From contig DAOVDU010000004.1 in NCBI GenBank assembly GCA_030669305.1, positions 1-55,115 of the forward strand: DNA of 55,115 nucleotides, given 5' to 3'. Below the pieces are notes generated by a model. The model worked only from the letters and a program-made list of their open reading frames with translations, did no database searches and was not told where the DNA came from. Each line of letters starts with the position of its first letter. The first letter of the stretch is position 1. This document shows positions 24,022 through 33,189 of the stretch, in pieces. A program made the position numbers and the translations under genes. This stretch comes from Candidatus Aminicenantota bacterium (GTDB lineage: Bacteria > Acidobacteriota > Aminicenantia > Aminicenantales > Aminicenantaceae).

Positions 24022-24954
24022 ATGTTAGAAGATTTTCTTTCCATCCATGATTTAAGCCCTTATCAATTTAGCAAAATCTTAGACTTCATTCAGCAAATTA
24101 AAGATAAACCTTGGCGTTTTCGAAATAAACTCAAAAATAAAATCCTGGCCATGATATTCCAAAAGTCATCTTTACGAACCAGGGTAACTTTTGAAGTCGG
24201 CATGCTTCAACTCGGAGGAGAAGCCATTTATTTAAGCCCATCAGATATTCAACTGGGTACCCGTGAGACCCCGTATGATGTTGGCAAAAACCTGGAACGT
24301 TGGGTAGATGGAATTATAATAAGAACCTTTTCCCATCAAATTGCCGTTGATTTAGCTCAGGTCTGCCACATCCCAGTCATCAATGGCCTAACAGATCTTC
24401 TTCATCCCTGCCAGGCCATGGCTGATTTTTTCACTCTAAAGGAAAAGCTGAGAGGTCCAGCGAATTTAAAGCTGGCGTATATCGGAGATGGAAACAATGT
24501 CTGTCACAGCCTTATCTTTGCAGCCGCAAAAGCTGGGAGCAAAATGAGGGTGGCAACACCTCCTGGATATGAGCCAAATCCAGAAATTCTCAAACAAGCA
24601 GAACAAGATGGAAGGGAAACAGGATTCAGTTTCTACATTACAAATGACCCATATGAGGCAGTTCAAGAAGCAGACGCTGTCTACACCGATGTGTGGGCCT
24701 CAATGGGACAGGAACAAGAAAAGGAGAAAAGAACCAAAATCTTTGCCCCCTACCAGGTCAATCGTGCACTCATGACAAAAGCCAAGAAGGACGCCCTATT
24801 TATGCACTGCCTCCCTGCCCACAGGGGAGAAGAGGTCACCGACGAAGTTATCGACTCTGCTCAATCTGTAGTCTTTGACCAAGCTGAAAACAGGCTTCCT
24901 TTCCAAAAAGCCATTATGTTATCATTATTAGAAAAAAAAGCAAAAAATGGATAA
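24022..24954 (+). CDS. argF: Ornithine carbamoyltransferase
   Basis: This 310-aa protein carries the carbamoyl-phosphate loop KSSLRTRVTFE (Leu in place of the usual Thr in STRTR), HPCQAMADF, the ornithine-binding DVWASMGQE and HCLPAHRGEEV. AGGAGG precedes the ATG. With arcC upstream it can run catabolically (citrulline to ornithine plus carbamoyl phosphate) or in arginine synthesis; the pairing favours the catabolic direction. Its 3' end overlaps the next gene by 8 nt. Confidence 0.92.
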   Translation: MLEDFLSIHDLSPYQFSKILDFIQQIKDKPWRFRNKLKNKILAMIFQKSSLRTRVTFEVGMLQLGGEAIYLSPSDIQLGTRETPYDVGKNLERWVDGIIIRTFSHQIAVDLAQVCHIPVINGLTDLLHPCQAMADFFTLKEKLRGPANLKLAYIGDGNNVCHSLIFAAAKAGSKMRVATPPGYEPNPEILKQAEQDGRETGFSFYITNDPYEAVQEADAVYTDVWASMGQEQEKEKRTKIFAPYQVNRALMTKAKKDALFMHCLPAHRGEEVTDEVIDSAQSVVFDQAENRLPFQKAIMLSLLEKKAKNG

Positions 24955-27025
24955 GCAAAACGAAAACATAAAAATCATTGATGCAGACCTCTCTTTCATA
25001 GAAAAAGAGCTCTCCCAAACCAACAAAGCTCTTTCTCTGTATGAGCTGACAAAAAAATTAGCCTTCAAAAAAACCGCCAGTCAATTAAGCAAAGAAGTCA
25101 AAAAATATGATCCTTACTGCCAGTATGAAGTCGGAGATCTTATCTATAAAAAATACGACGAACCCTTGATGGTCAGCAGTAAAGGCGTTGAGCCCTTTGA
25201 CGGAGCTGTTGTGCTTGTAGTTATCAAGAAAATTACATATGAAAATTTCAACTGTGAGATGCTGGAAGTCGATTACACTGGAGGAGGAACTTTCAGAAAA
25301 CACATAGATTATATGAAAAAAACAAAGACTCAAGTTCTCCTACCCAGCAACCTCGAAGGAAAAGCATTGGCTCCAGAGATGCTGAAAAAAGAGGAAGACC
25401 CAAGGCTTCATCAACTTCCAATGGCTAATAAAGATTTAAAAACCCTGGAAAAATATTTGGGAACAGCACTCTCCAAGTCAGCAGCTTTTTTCAACTGGAA
25501 TGACCTTTGGCAGCAAAAAGAAAAACAAGTGGAAATCCCGCAAGAAAAAATAAAAGCAATTGAAAATCATTTCTTGAAAACGAATAAATCTGCCACAACA
25601 ACAGAACTGGTTTCTCAATTATTTAACTTTGATCCTTCAAACGATCTGTTTGATATCCACTGTATCAGTTTGAATTACATATTAGAAAAAAAATTCAAGA
25701 AAACTTATACCTTTGTTTCATCCGACAACTGGGGAAAATGGCATTTGAAGAAAATCCTCGACTCCTTACTGGAAAATCTTCCTCTCTCATCACCGAAGGC
25801 TAAACTCCCTCCGTTTGAGGAGGAGAAAAAAACAGAAACAGCTCAAGCCCAGAAGTTCCCGTTTAGAGTCTATCTTACCTGGAGAGAAATTCTATCCGGT
25901 GGATTTAAAATTCCCAGAAGCCTGAACAAGGAGTTATCTCACTCAAGAGAATATGTTTTTACTGATATAGAAAGTGGGAAGGATTATACTGTTTATTACT
26001 TCCCATCTCCTAGCATTTTTCTTGGTTTAAAAGAATTTTTTGAGAGTAATAATGTCCCTCAAGGAGCAAGCTTATCTCTTGAAAAGAAAGGACCTACACA
26101 TATCAGTTTCTGGCTTAAGACATCAAAGAAGAAGCTTTCTGTATCAAAGGTCGCCTATGATCCAAAAGAGGATATATTTTCTGAGACAGGCGAAGAAGTT
26201 TTCACTTTCTCTTTGCCCAACAAAATCATTCACTTAAAAATAGAAACCTTAAACAAACTTTTTTCCCTTTACGGCCAAAGAGATGACATGGATCTTCGGG
26301 AACTTCTGATCCTAATCTTCAAGAATTTTGGCCTGGAGGGAGAGGCTCTATTCCTACATTTTCTGAGAGCTTTTCATCTTGTCGACATGCTAAAGCAAAC
26401 TAACCAGGAAGATGTCGAAAAAACACTGCTTTTTTCTCCTGAATTTTCCAGATCAGAAAAAAATAAAGGGGTCTTTTTCTATCATGAAAAGATAAAAACT
26501 GAAGGAGAATTAAAGCCTGAAGAGCCTGTCGAAATTCCTTTAGAAATGCTGCCCGAGGAAAAGCTTGAAGAATATCCTGATGAAGTTCTCCCTGAACTGG
26601 GAACGATTGAAGAAATTCCTTTACCTGAACCCCCAAAAGAAAGGGAAGAAATAATAGAAGAGGTGAAAGTTCAAGTTCCCTCTGAACTTCAAAAAGAAGA
26701 AATTCAAAAAAGGCCAAAAAAAGAGAAACCCCCAAAAAAGAAAAAACGGAAGGCAAAAATAGACAAAGAAAGTACTCTTCGCATGAGAAAAGGGGAGAAA
26801 AAAATTATAGAAGAACGAATTGAGTTTGAAGAATCAGAACAGGAAGCTTTAATCGCTGTTAAAGCAAAAGAAAAAAAGGAAGACGTTGGAGAAGAAATAG
26901 CAGCCTATAAAGCAAAAGAAAAAAAGGAAGAGTATGAACCTATTGTTACTCAGAAGCCTGAATTTGGTATATTTGCTGAAAAGCTAAAATCAGCTTTAGA
27001 TAAAAAAAAGAAAAAGAAAAAATAA
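24947..27025 (+). CDS. Large protein of unknown function with Lys/Glu-rich tail
   Basis: This 692-aa protein was not recognised. Residues 14-75 and about 205-270 look like two related helical modules (IEKELSQTNKALSLYELTKK and IENHFLKTNKSATTTELVSQ), suggestive of winged-helix repeats. Each is followed by a beta-rich stretch (GDLIYKKYDEPLMV in the first). A beta-rich domain at about 310-420 (IPRSLNKELSHSREYVFTD...) follows, then a helical part. The final 180 residues are low complexity, Pro/Glu-rich, then strongly basic, ending in a run of lysines, so nucleic-acid binding is plausible. There is no signal peptide. The gene overlaps argF by 8 nt and shares its operon. Confidence 0.8.
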   Translation: MDKQNENIKIIDADLSFIEKELSQTNKALSLYELTKKLAFKKTASQLSKEVKKYDPYCQYEVGDLIYKKYDEPLMVSSKGVEPFDGAVVLVVIKKITYENFNCEMLEVDYTGGGTFRKHIDYMKKTKTQVLLPSNLEGKALAPEMLKKEEDPRLHQLPMANKDLKTLEKYLGTALSKSAAFFNWNDLWQQKEKQVEIPQEKIKAIENHFLKTNKSATTTELVSQLFNFDPSNDLFDIHCISLNYILEKKFKKTYTFVSSDNWGKWHLKKILDSLLENLPLSSPKAKLPPFEEEKKTETAQAQKFPFRVYLTWREILSGGFKIPRSLNKELSHSREYVFTDIESGKDYTVYYFPSPSIFLGLKEFFESNNVPQGASLSLEKKGPTHISFWLKTSKKKLSVSKVAYDPKEDIFSETGEEVFTFSLPNKIIHLKIETLNKLFSLYGQRDDMDLRELLILIFKNFGLEGEALFLHFLRAFHLVDMLKQTNQEDVEKTLLFSPEFSRSEKNKGVFFYHEKIKTEGELKPEEPVEIPLEMLPEEKLEEYPDEVLPELGTIEEIPLPEPPKEREEIIEEVKVQVPSELQKEEIQKRPKKEKPPKKKKRKAKIDKESTLRMRKGEKKIIEERIEFEESEQEALIAVKAKEKKEDVGEEIAAYKAKEKKEEYEPIVTQKPEFGIFAEKLKSALDKKKKKKK

Positions 27026-27026
27026 A

Positions 27027-27105
27027 ATTCTTAAGCATTTTACTTGAACCCCTGACCCCTTGACCCCTTGAATCCTTATGATCCTACCAACTCTTTTGGA
27101 GATGA
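27027..27105 (-). repeat. 79-bp dispersed repeat, copy 1
   Basis: It is identical at 76 of 79 positions to the reverse complement of 54979-55057. It contains CCCCTTGACCCCTTGAATCC and lies directly after the stop of the 692-aa ORF. On the minus strand it reads towards an ATGCTTAAGAAT, which at the second copy opens a short protein-like frame. The rest of the spacer to 27185 has a 7-nt periodic CTTACTC array (about 27122-27157). Confidence 0.85.
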
Positions 27106-27185
27106 GCCATAATTATTTAAACTCCTCACTTCTTACTCCTTACTCCTAACTCCTTACTTTTTAATTAGTTTTGAATTTTGAGTTT

Positions 27186-28271
27186 TTAGAGGATTTCCCG
27201 AATAGCACCCCTCCTGCGTGTTATTCCCATCTGATCAAGAAGCTCTAAAAGAGGAATAACATACTTCCGAGTGAGCCCGGTCATCTTTTTAAAGTCGGAT
27301 ACAGTTAGTTCTTTCTTACCGGAATTGCGAACCTTCGAGATAATCTCCTCCAGCCATCGAGAATGAAGGAAAAATCCGTCCTTTCCCTGGACTATCTTTT
27401 TTCTCTCGATGAGGAGAGAGAGCATTACATTAAGCTTCTTTGTAGAAAGGTTAAAATACTCCTTTAAATATTTTAAAGAAACAGCCTGAAACTCTCCTTT
27501 AAGGCACATCTCTTCCATCTGGTTTAAAATCTCCTTTTCCTCAGGAAGAAGGGATATTTCAAAATCAAAAAGAGCCACTCTATTTTCAATCTCTTTTATC
27601 TTAGCCTCTCGAGAAAGATATCTAAGGGCCAAAGACAGAATTCTGGGATTCAGGTCAAATCTTTTCTGAATCCTGGCAAACGATGCTCCAAGCTCATCAG
27701 GATGTTTCTTATGGAATCTCGATAGAAAGGCAATAATTTGTTCACAGAGAAACTCAAAACTCGCCTGAGAGAGAAGAAAAAGCGGAGAAAAAGCAAGGAT
27801 TCTTATCTTCCCTTCTGCCTCTAAGCCCTGGCTAAAGCGAAGAATAGACTCTCTGGACAGAGGGGAATAACTGATGATTTCCCTCTCGGTCACACCATGT
27901 ATCCCCCGATAATGAACAACCGCGAAAATCATCTGTTTTTCATCCCCAAGAAGTTGCCGAAGAAAATTTTCTCTTTTCTTTATCTTTTTTGGGGGAATCT
28001 TTTCAGAAAGCGGATTAAGAACTTTCCCCTTACCCAATATTCCCAGTTTTCCTTTCTCTTCAATCTCAAACCTATCCATCCATCTCAAAAGGAGAGGTTG
28101 AGAAGACTGTACCATAACAAAAAAATGACCCTTCCCTTCTTCTTTTGCCTGGCCATAAAAAAAGAAAGAAGCAGGAATCTTTGTTCCCCGGATACAGAGC
28201 AGCGCATTCAAAGTCTGCTTTTCAGCAGATGGAGGAACATCAATAACAGCATCAAAACAAGAATTTTCCAA
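27186..28271 (-). CDS. SelB-like protein lacking the GTPase domain
   Basis: This 361-aa protein starts at a TTG with AAGGAG 8 nt upstream. Residues about 1-95 resemble SelB domain III (IRGTKIPASFFFYGQ, then WMDRFEIEEKGKLG and GKGKVLNP). The remainder matches the winged-helix array that binds the SECIS element, with FHKKHPDEL in the middle and the diagnostic end TGLTRKYVIPLLELLDQMG. The EF-Tu-like domains I and II are absent (usual length is about 630 aa), and no GTPase coding sequence lies upstream, where a stop occurs in frame. It cannot deliver Sec-tRNA alone. It is either a decayed selB or an RNA-binding protein derived from it. Confidence 0.8.
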   Translation of the reverse strand: MENSCFDAVIDVPPSAEKQTLNALLCIRGTKIPASFFFYGQAKEEGKGHFFVMVQSSQPLLLRWMDRFEIEEKGKLGILGKGKVLNPLSEKIPPKKIKKRENFLRQLLGDEKQMIFAVVHYRGIHGVTEREIISYSPLSRESILRFSQGLEAEGKIRILAFSPLFLLSQASFEFLCEQIIAFLSRFHKKHPDELGASFARIQKRFDLNPRILSLALRYLSREAKIKEIENRVALFDFEISLLPEEKEILNQMEEMCLKGEFQAVSLKYLKEYFNLSTKKLNVMLSLLIERKKIVQGKDGFFLHSRWLEEIISKVRNSGKKELTVSDFKKMTGLTRKYVIPLLELLDQMGITRRRGAIREIL

Positions 28272-28387
28272 TGGGCCACTCCTTTTTTGGCTTATATCTA
28301 AATTGAATATTTAATCATAGCTTTAAATTTTCAAATGTTCAAAGCAATATTTTCAAAATTCCAAAGCCCAAATCACAAATTCCAAAT

Positions 28388-28506
28388 AAGCACCAAAATT
28401 CCAATGACAGAAACCTATATTGGTTTAAGGTTGAATGTTTAATGTTTAAAGATTAATAAAAAATGAAAAATATAAATACCTTAAACCTTAAACTTTAAAC
28501 CTTAAA
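28388..28506. repeat. Dispersed hairpin repeat, copy B
   Basis: It matches the 17653 and 31244 copies (AAGCACCAAAATTCCAATGA, then TTAAGGTTGAATG and CCTTAAACC arms) with more mismatches. It lies between rnr and the selB-like gene, with its right arm 5 nt from the rnr stop, and could act as the rnr transcript end. Between 28272 and 28388 only A+T-rich sequence is seen. Confidence 0.8.
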
Positions 28507-28511
28507 CTAAT

Positions 28512-30578
28512 CTATTTGGATTTTCCTGAAGAGAGTGTCAAAGTCATCCTCCTCAAGATAGGATCAACGGAAGCAAGGATGACTTTCAGCCTGTCTCCTA
28601 GCTCATATATCCTGCCTGTTCTCCTTCCGATAAGAGTTCTTTCTGATTTCCTAAAATAATAATCTCTGCCTAAATCACTAAAAGGAATTATTCCATCAAC
28701 AAAATAATCATTAAGTTCTACCACCAACCCCGCCCTCGAAACATCAACAATCACTCCTTCAAATTCATCCCCGAGTTTCCCCTTCAGGAATCGAAAAATC
28801 CTCCACTCTATAATATCTCGCTCAGCTTCACCTGCTTTTCTTTCCTGTTCGGAACAGTAAAGAGAAATCGCTGAGAGTGAGGAGGCTTTCGCTTTTTCTT
28901 GCCTGAGGGCACTTTTTAAGATCCGATGAACAGCCAAATCTGGATAACGCCGAATAGGAGAAGTGAAGTGAGTATACTCTCTTTTTGCAAGCCCATAATG
29001 CCCCTCATTCTCATCAGAATAAACAGCAAGTCTAAGGCTTTTGAGCACTTGTAAAGTAATAAATTTTTCTTCAGATTTTCCTTCTGCTTGTTTTAAAGCA
29101 CTCTGCAAATTTATTGACTTAATTTTCTTTGGAAGTGGGAGATAAATGTGAAAATGACTCAACATTTCCCGAAGCCTTTCCAGGTCTTCCAAAGCAGGAG
29201 GAGGATGAACCCTGAATATCAAGGGAATATCCTTCCCAAAAAGAAAAACAGCTACTGCTTCGTTAGCAGCGACCATGAATTCTTCTATAATCTGATGTGC
29301 TTCGTTTGTCTCGAACAGCACTACTGAATGGAGGGTTCCCTCTTTATACACAAGCTCCGGCTCCGCAAGGTCAAAATCAAGGCTCCCTTTCCCTAACCTT
29401 TCCTTACGCAGTAGGCGTGCCAAGTCCCGCATCCGAAATAAATCAGGAACTATATAGGAATATCTGTTCCGCTCTCGCTCATCCTCTTCAAGTATCTTGT
29501 AGACAGAATCATAGGTCATTCTCTCTCTAGTGCGGATCAAAGAAGGATGAAATTCAGTCTTTAAAACTTTCCCTTCTGCACTAATTTCAAGCAAAACAGA
29601 TAAAGTCAATCTTTCCTCTCTTGGCCTCAGGCTGCAAACATTGTTGGAAAGCTTCTCAGGAAGCATAGGAAGAGTCAAATCCGGGAAGTAGATGCTTGTT
29701 CCTCTCAAATAGGCTTCCTTATCCACGCATGATCCGGGTCTGACATAATGAGAAACATCAGCAATATGGACACCGAGAAGAAAATGCCCGTTTTTCAACT
29801 TCTTGATACTTACTGCATCATCAAAGTCCTGGGCGTTTTCGCCATCAATTGTTACTGTCAGCCAGCTTCTGTAATCTACTCTATCATTTCTTTCCTTCAA
29901 AGCAACTTCAGCAGAAACTTCCTCTGCCTCTTTCAGGGCCTCTTTTGAGAATGAGGAAGCCAGGTTATATCTCTTAAATACAACCTTTGTATCCACACCT
30001 TGATCATCAGGCAGTCCAAGGATCTGTTTCAAACTCAAGTTGTCTCTTTCAACCTCAACAATCATCCCGGGCTGAGGAGAAAGAGATGGGCTTTGTGTTA
30101 TCGGAATCTCCACTGAGAAAGGAGAGTCTAAAGGAAGAAAAAATGCTTGTCCCCCTTTTTCTCTGTAAAGACCTATCAAGCTCTTCTTTTCTTTTTTTAA
30201 TATCCTGACAACCTTTCCCTCAGGTTTCCCCTTTTTCCCCTTTTCCCTGTAAAATACTTCAACAACATCCCCACGTTGTGCTCCGCCTGAATATCGTGCT
30301 GGAATGAAGATATCTTCCAGTGAATCCTCATCTGGGCTGACAAATCCATAGCCTCTCAAAGAAGCGATAAATCTTCCCCTAGTAATATTCGATCTTGGAG
30401 CAATGAAATACTTGCTTTTTAACCTGAGAATAGCCCCCTGGCTTTCCATCTTTTTTAACTTTTTCTTTAACAATACTTTTTCTTTAGGTGAAAGGCCCAG
30501 TTCTCTGGCAATTCTTGCAAAATTCAAGCCTTCCCTGCGTTTTCTTAGGAGGAAAAAAATCTGTCTGACCATAACCAT
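28512..30578 (-). CDS. rnr: Ribonuclease R
   Basis: This 688-aa 3'-5' exoribonuclease has an N-terminal helix-turn-helix (about 1-60), a cold-shock domain (RGRFIASLRGYGFVSPDE), the RNB catalytic motif DGENAQDFDDAV with its metal-binding aspartates, the later THFTSPIRRYPDL and a C-terminal S1 domain (GDEFEGVIVDVSRAGLVVEL). It degrades structured RNA in the cytoplasm. The start is 2 nt after the stop of the 223-residue-frame gene upstream and lacks a clear Shine-Dalgarno, so it is probably translationally coupled. Confidence 0.94.
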   Translation of the reverse strand: MVMVRQIFFLLRKRREGLNFARIARELGLSPKEKVLLKKKLKKMESQGAILRLKSKYFIAPRSNITRGRFIASLRGYGFVSPDEDSLEDIFIPARYSGGAQRGDVVEVFYREKGKKGKPEGKVVRILKKEKKSLIGLYREKGGQAFFLPLDSPFSVEIPITQSPSLSPQPGMIVEVERDNLSLKQILGLPDDQGVDTKVVFKRYNLASSFSKEALKEAEEVSAEVALKERNDRVDYRSWLTVTIDGENAQDFDDAVSIKKLKNGHFLLGVHIADVSHYVRPGSCVDKEAYLRGTSIYFPDLTLPMLPEKLSNNVCSLRPREERLTLSVLLEISAEGKVLKTEFHPSLIRTRERMTYDSVYKILEEDERERNRYSYIVPDLFRMRDLARLLRKERLGKGSLDFDLAEPELVYKEGTLHSVVLFETNEAHQIIEEFMVAANEAVAVFLFGKDIPLIFRVHPPPALEDLERLREMLSHFHIYLPLPKKIKSINLQSALKQAEGKSEEKFITLQVLKSLRLAVYSDENEGHYGLAKREYTHFTSPIRRYPDLAVHRILKSALRQEKAKASSLSAISLYCSEQERKAGEAERDIIEWRIFRFLKGKLGDEFEGVIVDVSRAGLVVELNDYFVDGIIPFSDLGRDYYFRKSERTLIGRRTGRIYELGDRLKVILASVDPILRRMTLTLSSGKSK

Positions 30579-30580
30579 GT

Positions 30581-31210
30581 TTAATAATAATAAAGCGAAA
30601 TATGCGGGATTTTATACTTTTCTCTTACGTATTTTACCAACTTAATCCTGAAAATCCTACTGAATTCTTCATCATCCTTGAATCTATATCTAACTTCTAC
30701 CTCCTTCTTGATCTCTTCTCTTACCTCATTAGAGGCATTCTTCAAGAGAAGCTCTTCTATTTCTCGCTCCAGATGTTCAAGCTCTTCTTCATCAATAATT
30801 CCCTGAGATGCCATTTTCTGGACGCGAGAATATATGCCCCTCAAATATCCGATCTTGTCAGAGCTGAACTCTAAAAATCTTTTAACTGCAAACTCCATTC
30901 TCTCTTTTTTATTATCCATTTTCTCTGGTTTTCTTATGTCTCCAACTTTTCTCTCTCTATAAAGATCATACGCCTTAAAGACATGGGGATTACAGAAAGC
31001 TAGAGAAAGGATTTTACCCTTTCTTCCTGACCGCATCCTATAATTTTCGAAAGAACTTTTTATCCCTTCCAGGACTACACGAAGAGGAATTTCCATTTTT
31101 TCCCACTTTGCAATAAGATCGACTTCTTTTGACGAAAGAAAAAAGGGAGCGCCACGCTGCTCGAAGAAACGGTGTGCAATCGTTTGAAAATATCTGCTTC
31201 TTTTATCCAT
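30581..31210 (-). CDS. Helical protein of unknown function upstream of rnr
   Basis: This is a 209-aa protein from the ATG at 31210 (MDKRSRYFQTIAHRFFEQRG). A frame extending to 31252 would read through a dispersed repeat, so its 14 extra residues are rejected. It is predominantly charged and helical: FFLSSKEVDLIAKWEKM, a basic segment RMRSGRKGKI, and a long Glu/Lys coiled-coil-like stretch (IDEEELEHLEREIEELLL). It ends in YYY. No family was recognised. The 2-nt gap to rnr suggests a related role in RNA metabolism. Confidence 0.7.
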   Translation of the reverse strand: MDKRSRYFQTIAHRFFEQRGAPFFLSSKEVDLIAKWEKMEIPLRVVLEGIKSSFENYRMRSGRKGKILSLAFCNPHVFKAYDLYRERKVGDIRKPEKMDNKKERMEFAVKRFLEFSSDKIGYLRGIYSRVQKMASQGIIDEEELEHLEREIEELLLKNASNEVREEIKKEVEVRYRFKDDEEFSRIFRIKLVKYVREKYKIPHISLYYY

Positions 31211-31243
31211 TAATATCCCATGTAATAAATCCAAATACCAAAC

Positions 31244-31457
31244 AAGCACCAAAACCCCAATGACCGAAAACTATATAGGTCTAAGGTTGAATGTTTAATG
31301 TTTAAGGATTTATAATAAATTAAAAATATTTATACCTTAAACCTTAAACTTTAATCCTTAAACTAATTCGTATGGAATTTGTGATTTGGAATTTTAATAT
31401 TAGCCATAAGCAAACTACCAAATGTAACTTTGGAGCAATAGACGCTTACCCACACAC
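31244..31457. repeat. Dispersed hairpin repeat, copy C (most complete)
   Basis: This is the uninterrupted form of the repeat: AAGCACCAAAACCCC, the TTAAGG/CCTTAAAC palindrome and the tail ending GCTTACCCACACAC, about 214 bp. It is followed to 31506 by a 7-nt periodic ACTCCTT array. Copy A at 17653 differs at one base over the first 107 bp but carries an insertion before the tail. Confidence 0.85.
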
Positions 31458-31506
31458 ATTACTCCTCACTCCTTACTCCTTACTGAAACTGTAACTGCAT
31501 TCCGCC

Positions 31507-32274
31507 CTATTCTCTGTTTCTCTCATGAAGGATTCTGAGGCCTTCCAGGACAAGAAAAGGCTCATGAAAATCAATGAATTCAATCTCCTTGTGAATTTCT
31601 ACAGCAAAGCTTCCTGTAGATACGACTTTTGTATCTCTTCCTAGTTCACGTTTGATTTCTTTAATGATGTTGGAGACTAGACCGATGTATCCAAAATAGA
31701 GGCCTGATTGCATACTGGTTACAGTAGTACGTCCAACTGCCTCCTTTGGCTTTTTTATCTCTATTCGGGGAAGTTTAGCCGTTTTGAGATATAGGGCTTC
31801 AGCAGAGATTTGAATTCCAGGAGCAATAGCCCCTCCCAGATACTCGCCTGTGGAGGAAATTGCATCAAAAGTTGTGGCTGTCCCGAAATCAACCACAATT
31901 GAAGGGCCTCCAAACTTATCAAACACCGCAATAGATGCAACCACCCTGTCTGCCCCCACTTCCTGGGGGTTCTCATAAAGAATGGCCAACCCGGTTCTCA
32001 GCCCTGGCCCTACCACAAGCGGTCTAATCTGAAACAGGCTTCGGCATACATTCTGAAAAACAGGAGTCAAAGGGGGAACAACACTAGAGATAATAACAGA
32101 TTTTATGCTTGCGGCCTCAAGGCCTGACAAGGAAAGCAAGTTCAATAGAGTAATTGCATATTCATCGCAGGTCTTCTCCTGTACCGCTTTTATCTTCCAA
32201 TTCTTGATTAATTCTTTTTCCTGGAAAACACCCAGGGCAACATTGGTATTGCCGATATCTATTGCTAATAACAT
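31507..32274 (-). CDS. coaX: Type III pantothenate kinase
   Basis: This 255-aa protein has the ASKHA phosphate loop DIGNTNVALGVF, GADRVVASIAVF, VDFGTATTFDA and a late STGSFAVEI, as in CoaX. It phosphorylates pantothenate, the first step of CoA synthesis, and is not inhibited by CoA in the family. It begins 1 nt after birA ends, a pairing seen in many bacteria, and AAAGGAGG lies before the ATG within the birA end. Confidence 0.94.
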   Translation of the reverse strand: MLLAIDIGNTNVALGVFQEKELIKNWKIKAVQEKTCDEYAITLLNLLSLSGLEAASIKSVIISSVVPPLTPVFQNVCRSLFQIRPLVVGPGLRTGLAILYENPQEVGADRVVASIAVFDKFGGPSIVVDFGTATTFDAISSTGEYLGGAIAPGIQISAEALYLKTAKLPRIEIKKPKEAVGRTTVTSMQSGLYFGYIGLVSNIIKEIKRELGRDTKVVSTGSFAVEIHKEIEFIDFHEPFLVLEGLRILHERNRE

Positions 32275-32275
32275 G

Positions 32276-33034
32276 TTAATCCTCCTTTATCATGCCCTTA
32301 ATCGTTTGTATTTCAGCTGCACAGAAGTTTCTTTTTTTTCCCTTTCTTTCCAGAATCAAGCTGCCGCGTGAATCGATTCCTCTATAAACTCCTGAGGTAT
32401 GTCCATCTTCCATGATAACAGTAACTTCTTTTCCCAGAGGAATAACTGAATGCTCTTGAAACATATGGACAATCTTCCTCTCATCCCCCTGTGAAAAAAT
32501 ACTGTACCATCGATCTATAGCCTTCCAGAGCTCTTCGAGAAGGGCCTCTTCGTCGATTTCTCTTTTGAATATCATCTTTAAGGAAACGGCAAACAAGCGA
32601 ATGTCCCCGGGAAAATCTTCCTTCAAGTGATTGATGTTCAGGCCTATTCCTAGAATAACATAATTTAATTTATTCCCCAAAAAACTGCTTTCACAGAGAA
32701 TACCACCCAGTTTTCTCTTGTTCCAGATTATATCGTTAGGCCATTTGAGGCGGACCCGAATCCCAACTGAGTCAAAGACCGCATCCCTTACTGCTAACCC
32801 GGCCAAAAGCGGAAGGAGAGAAATATCATCTTTGGATGGACGAAGAATAACAGATATGTACAGTCCCTTTTTGCTTCCAGAAAACCACTCTCGTCCTTTC
32901 CTGCCCTTCCCTTGTGTCTGTTCCTCAGAGATGACAACTGTTCCTTCCTCCTCACCTCCAATCGCCAGTTCTCTGGCAATATCATTGGTAGAGGAGCAGG
33001 ATTCAACCCTGAAAATTTTCTCGCCAATTTTCAT
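32276..33034 (-). CDS. birA: Biotin--[acetyl-CoA-carboxylase] ligase
   Basis: This 252-aa protein has SCSSTNDIARELA at the N-terminus, the biotinyl-AMP loop GKGRKGREWFSG, KWPNDIIWNKRKLGGIL with the catalytic Lys, and a C-terminal SH3-like domain (VYRGIDSRGSLIL). The DNA-binding helix-turn-helix of E. coli BirA is absent, so this is a ligase without repressor function. It is followed directly by coaX. Confidence 0.94.
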   Translation of the reverse strand: MKIGEKIFRVESCSSTNDIARELAIGGEEEGTVVISEEQTQGKGRKGREWFSGSKKGLYISVILRPSKDDISLLPLLAGLAVRDAVFDSVGIRVRLKWPNDIIWNKRKLGGILCESSFLGNKLNYVILGIGLNINHLKEDFPGDIRLFAVSLKMIFKREIDEEALLEELWKAIDRWYSIFSQGDERKIVHMFQEHSVIPLGKEVTVIMEDGHTSGVYRGIDSRGSLILERKGKKRNFCAAEIQTIKGMIKED

Positions 33035-33039
33035 GATCT

Positions 33040-33188
33040 TTTCAGTTAGTCAGTTAATCTGTTAGTCTGTCTGTCAGTTATCTATTTTAAATTAAAAAAT
33101 GACAATATGAAACAAGCAACTCTTTAAAAAAAATGAAAATGTCTGAATTATCGACCAACAGAGAAACGGATTAACTGACTAACGGTTT
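33040..33188. repeat. 8-nt periodic GTTAGTCT array with inverted arms
   Basis: The spacer between valS and birA starts with GTTAGTCAGTTAATCTGTTAG-type units (about 33043-33080). It ends with the complementary GATTAACTGACTAACGG (about 33170-33186), 80 nt apart, so the arms could pair. The same units flank polA. Confidence 0.7.
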
Positions 33189-33189
33189 T

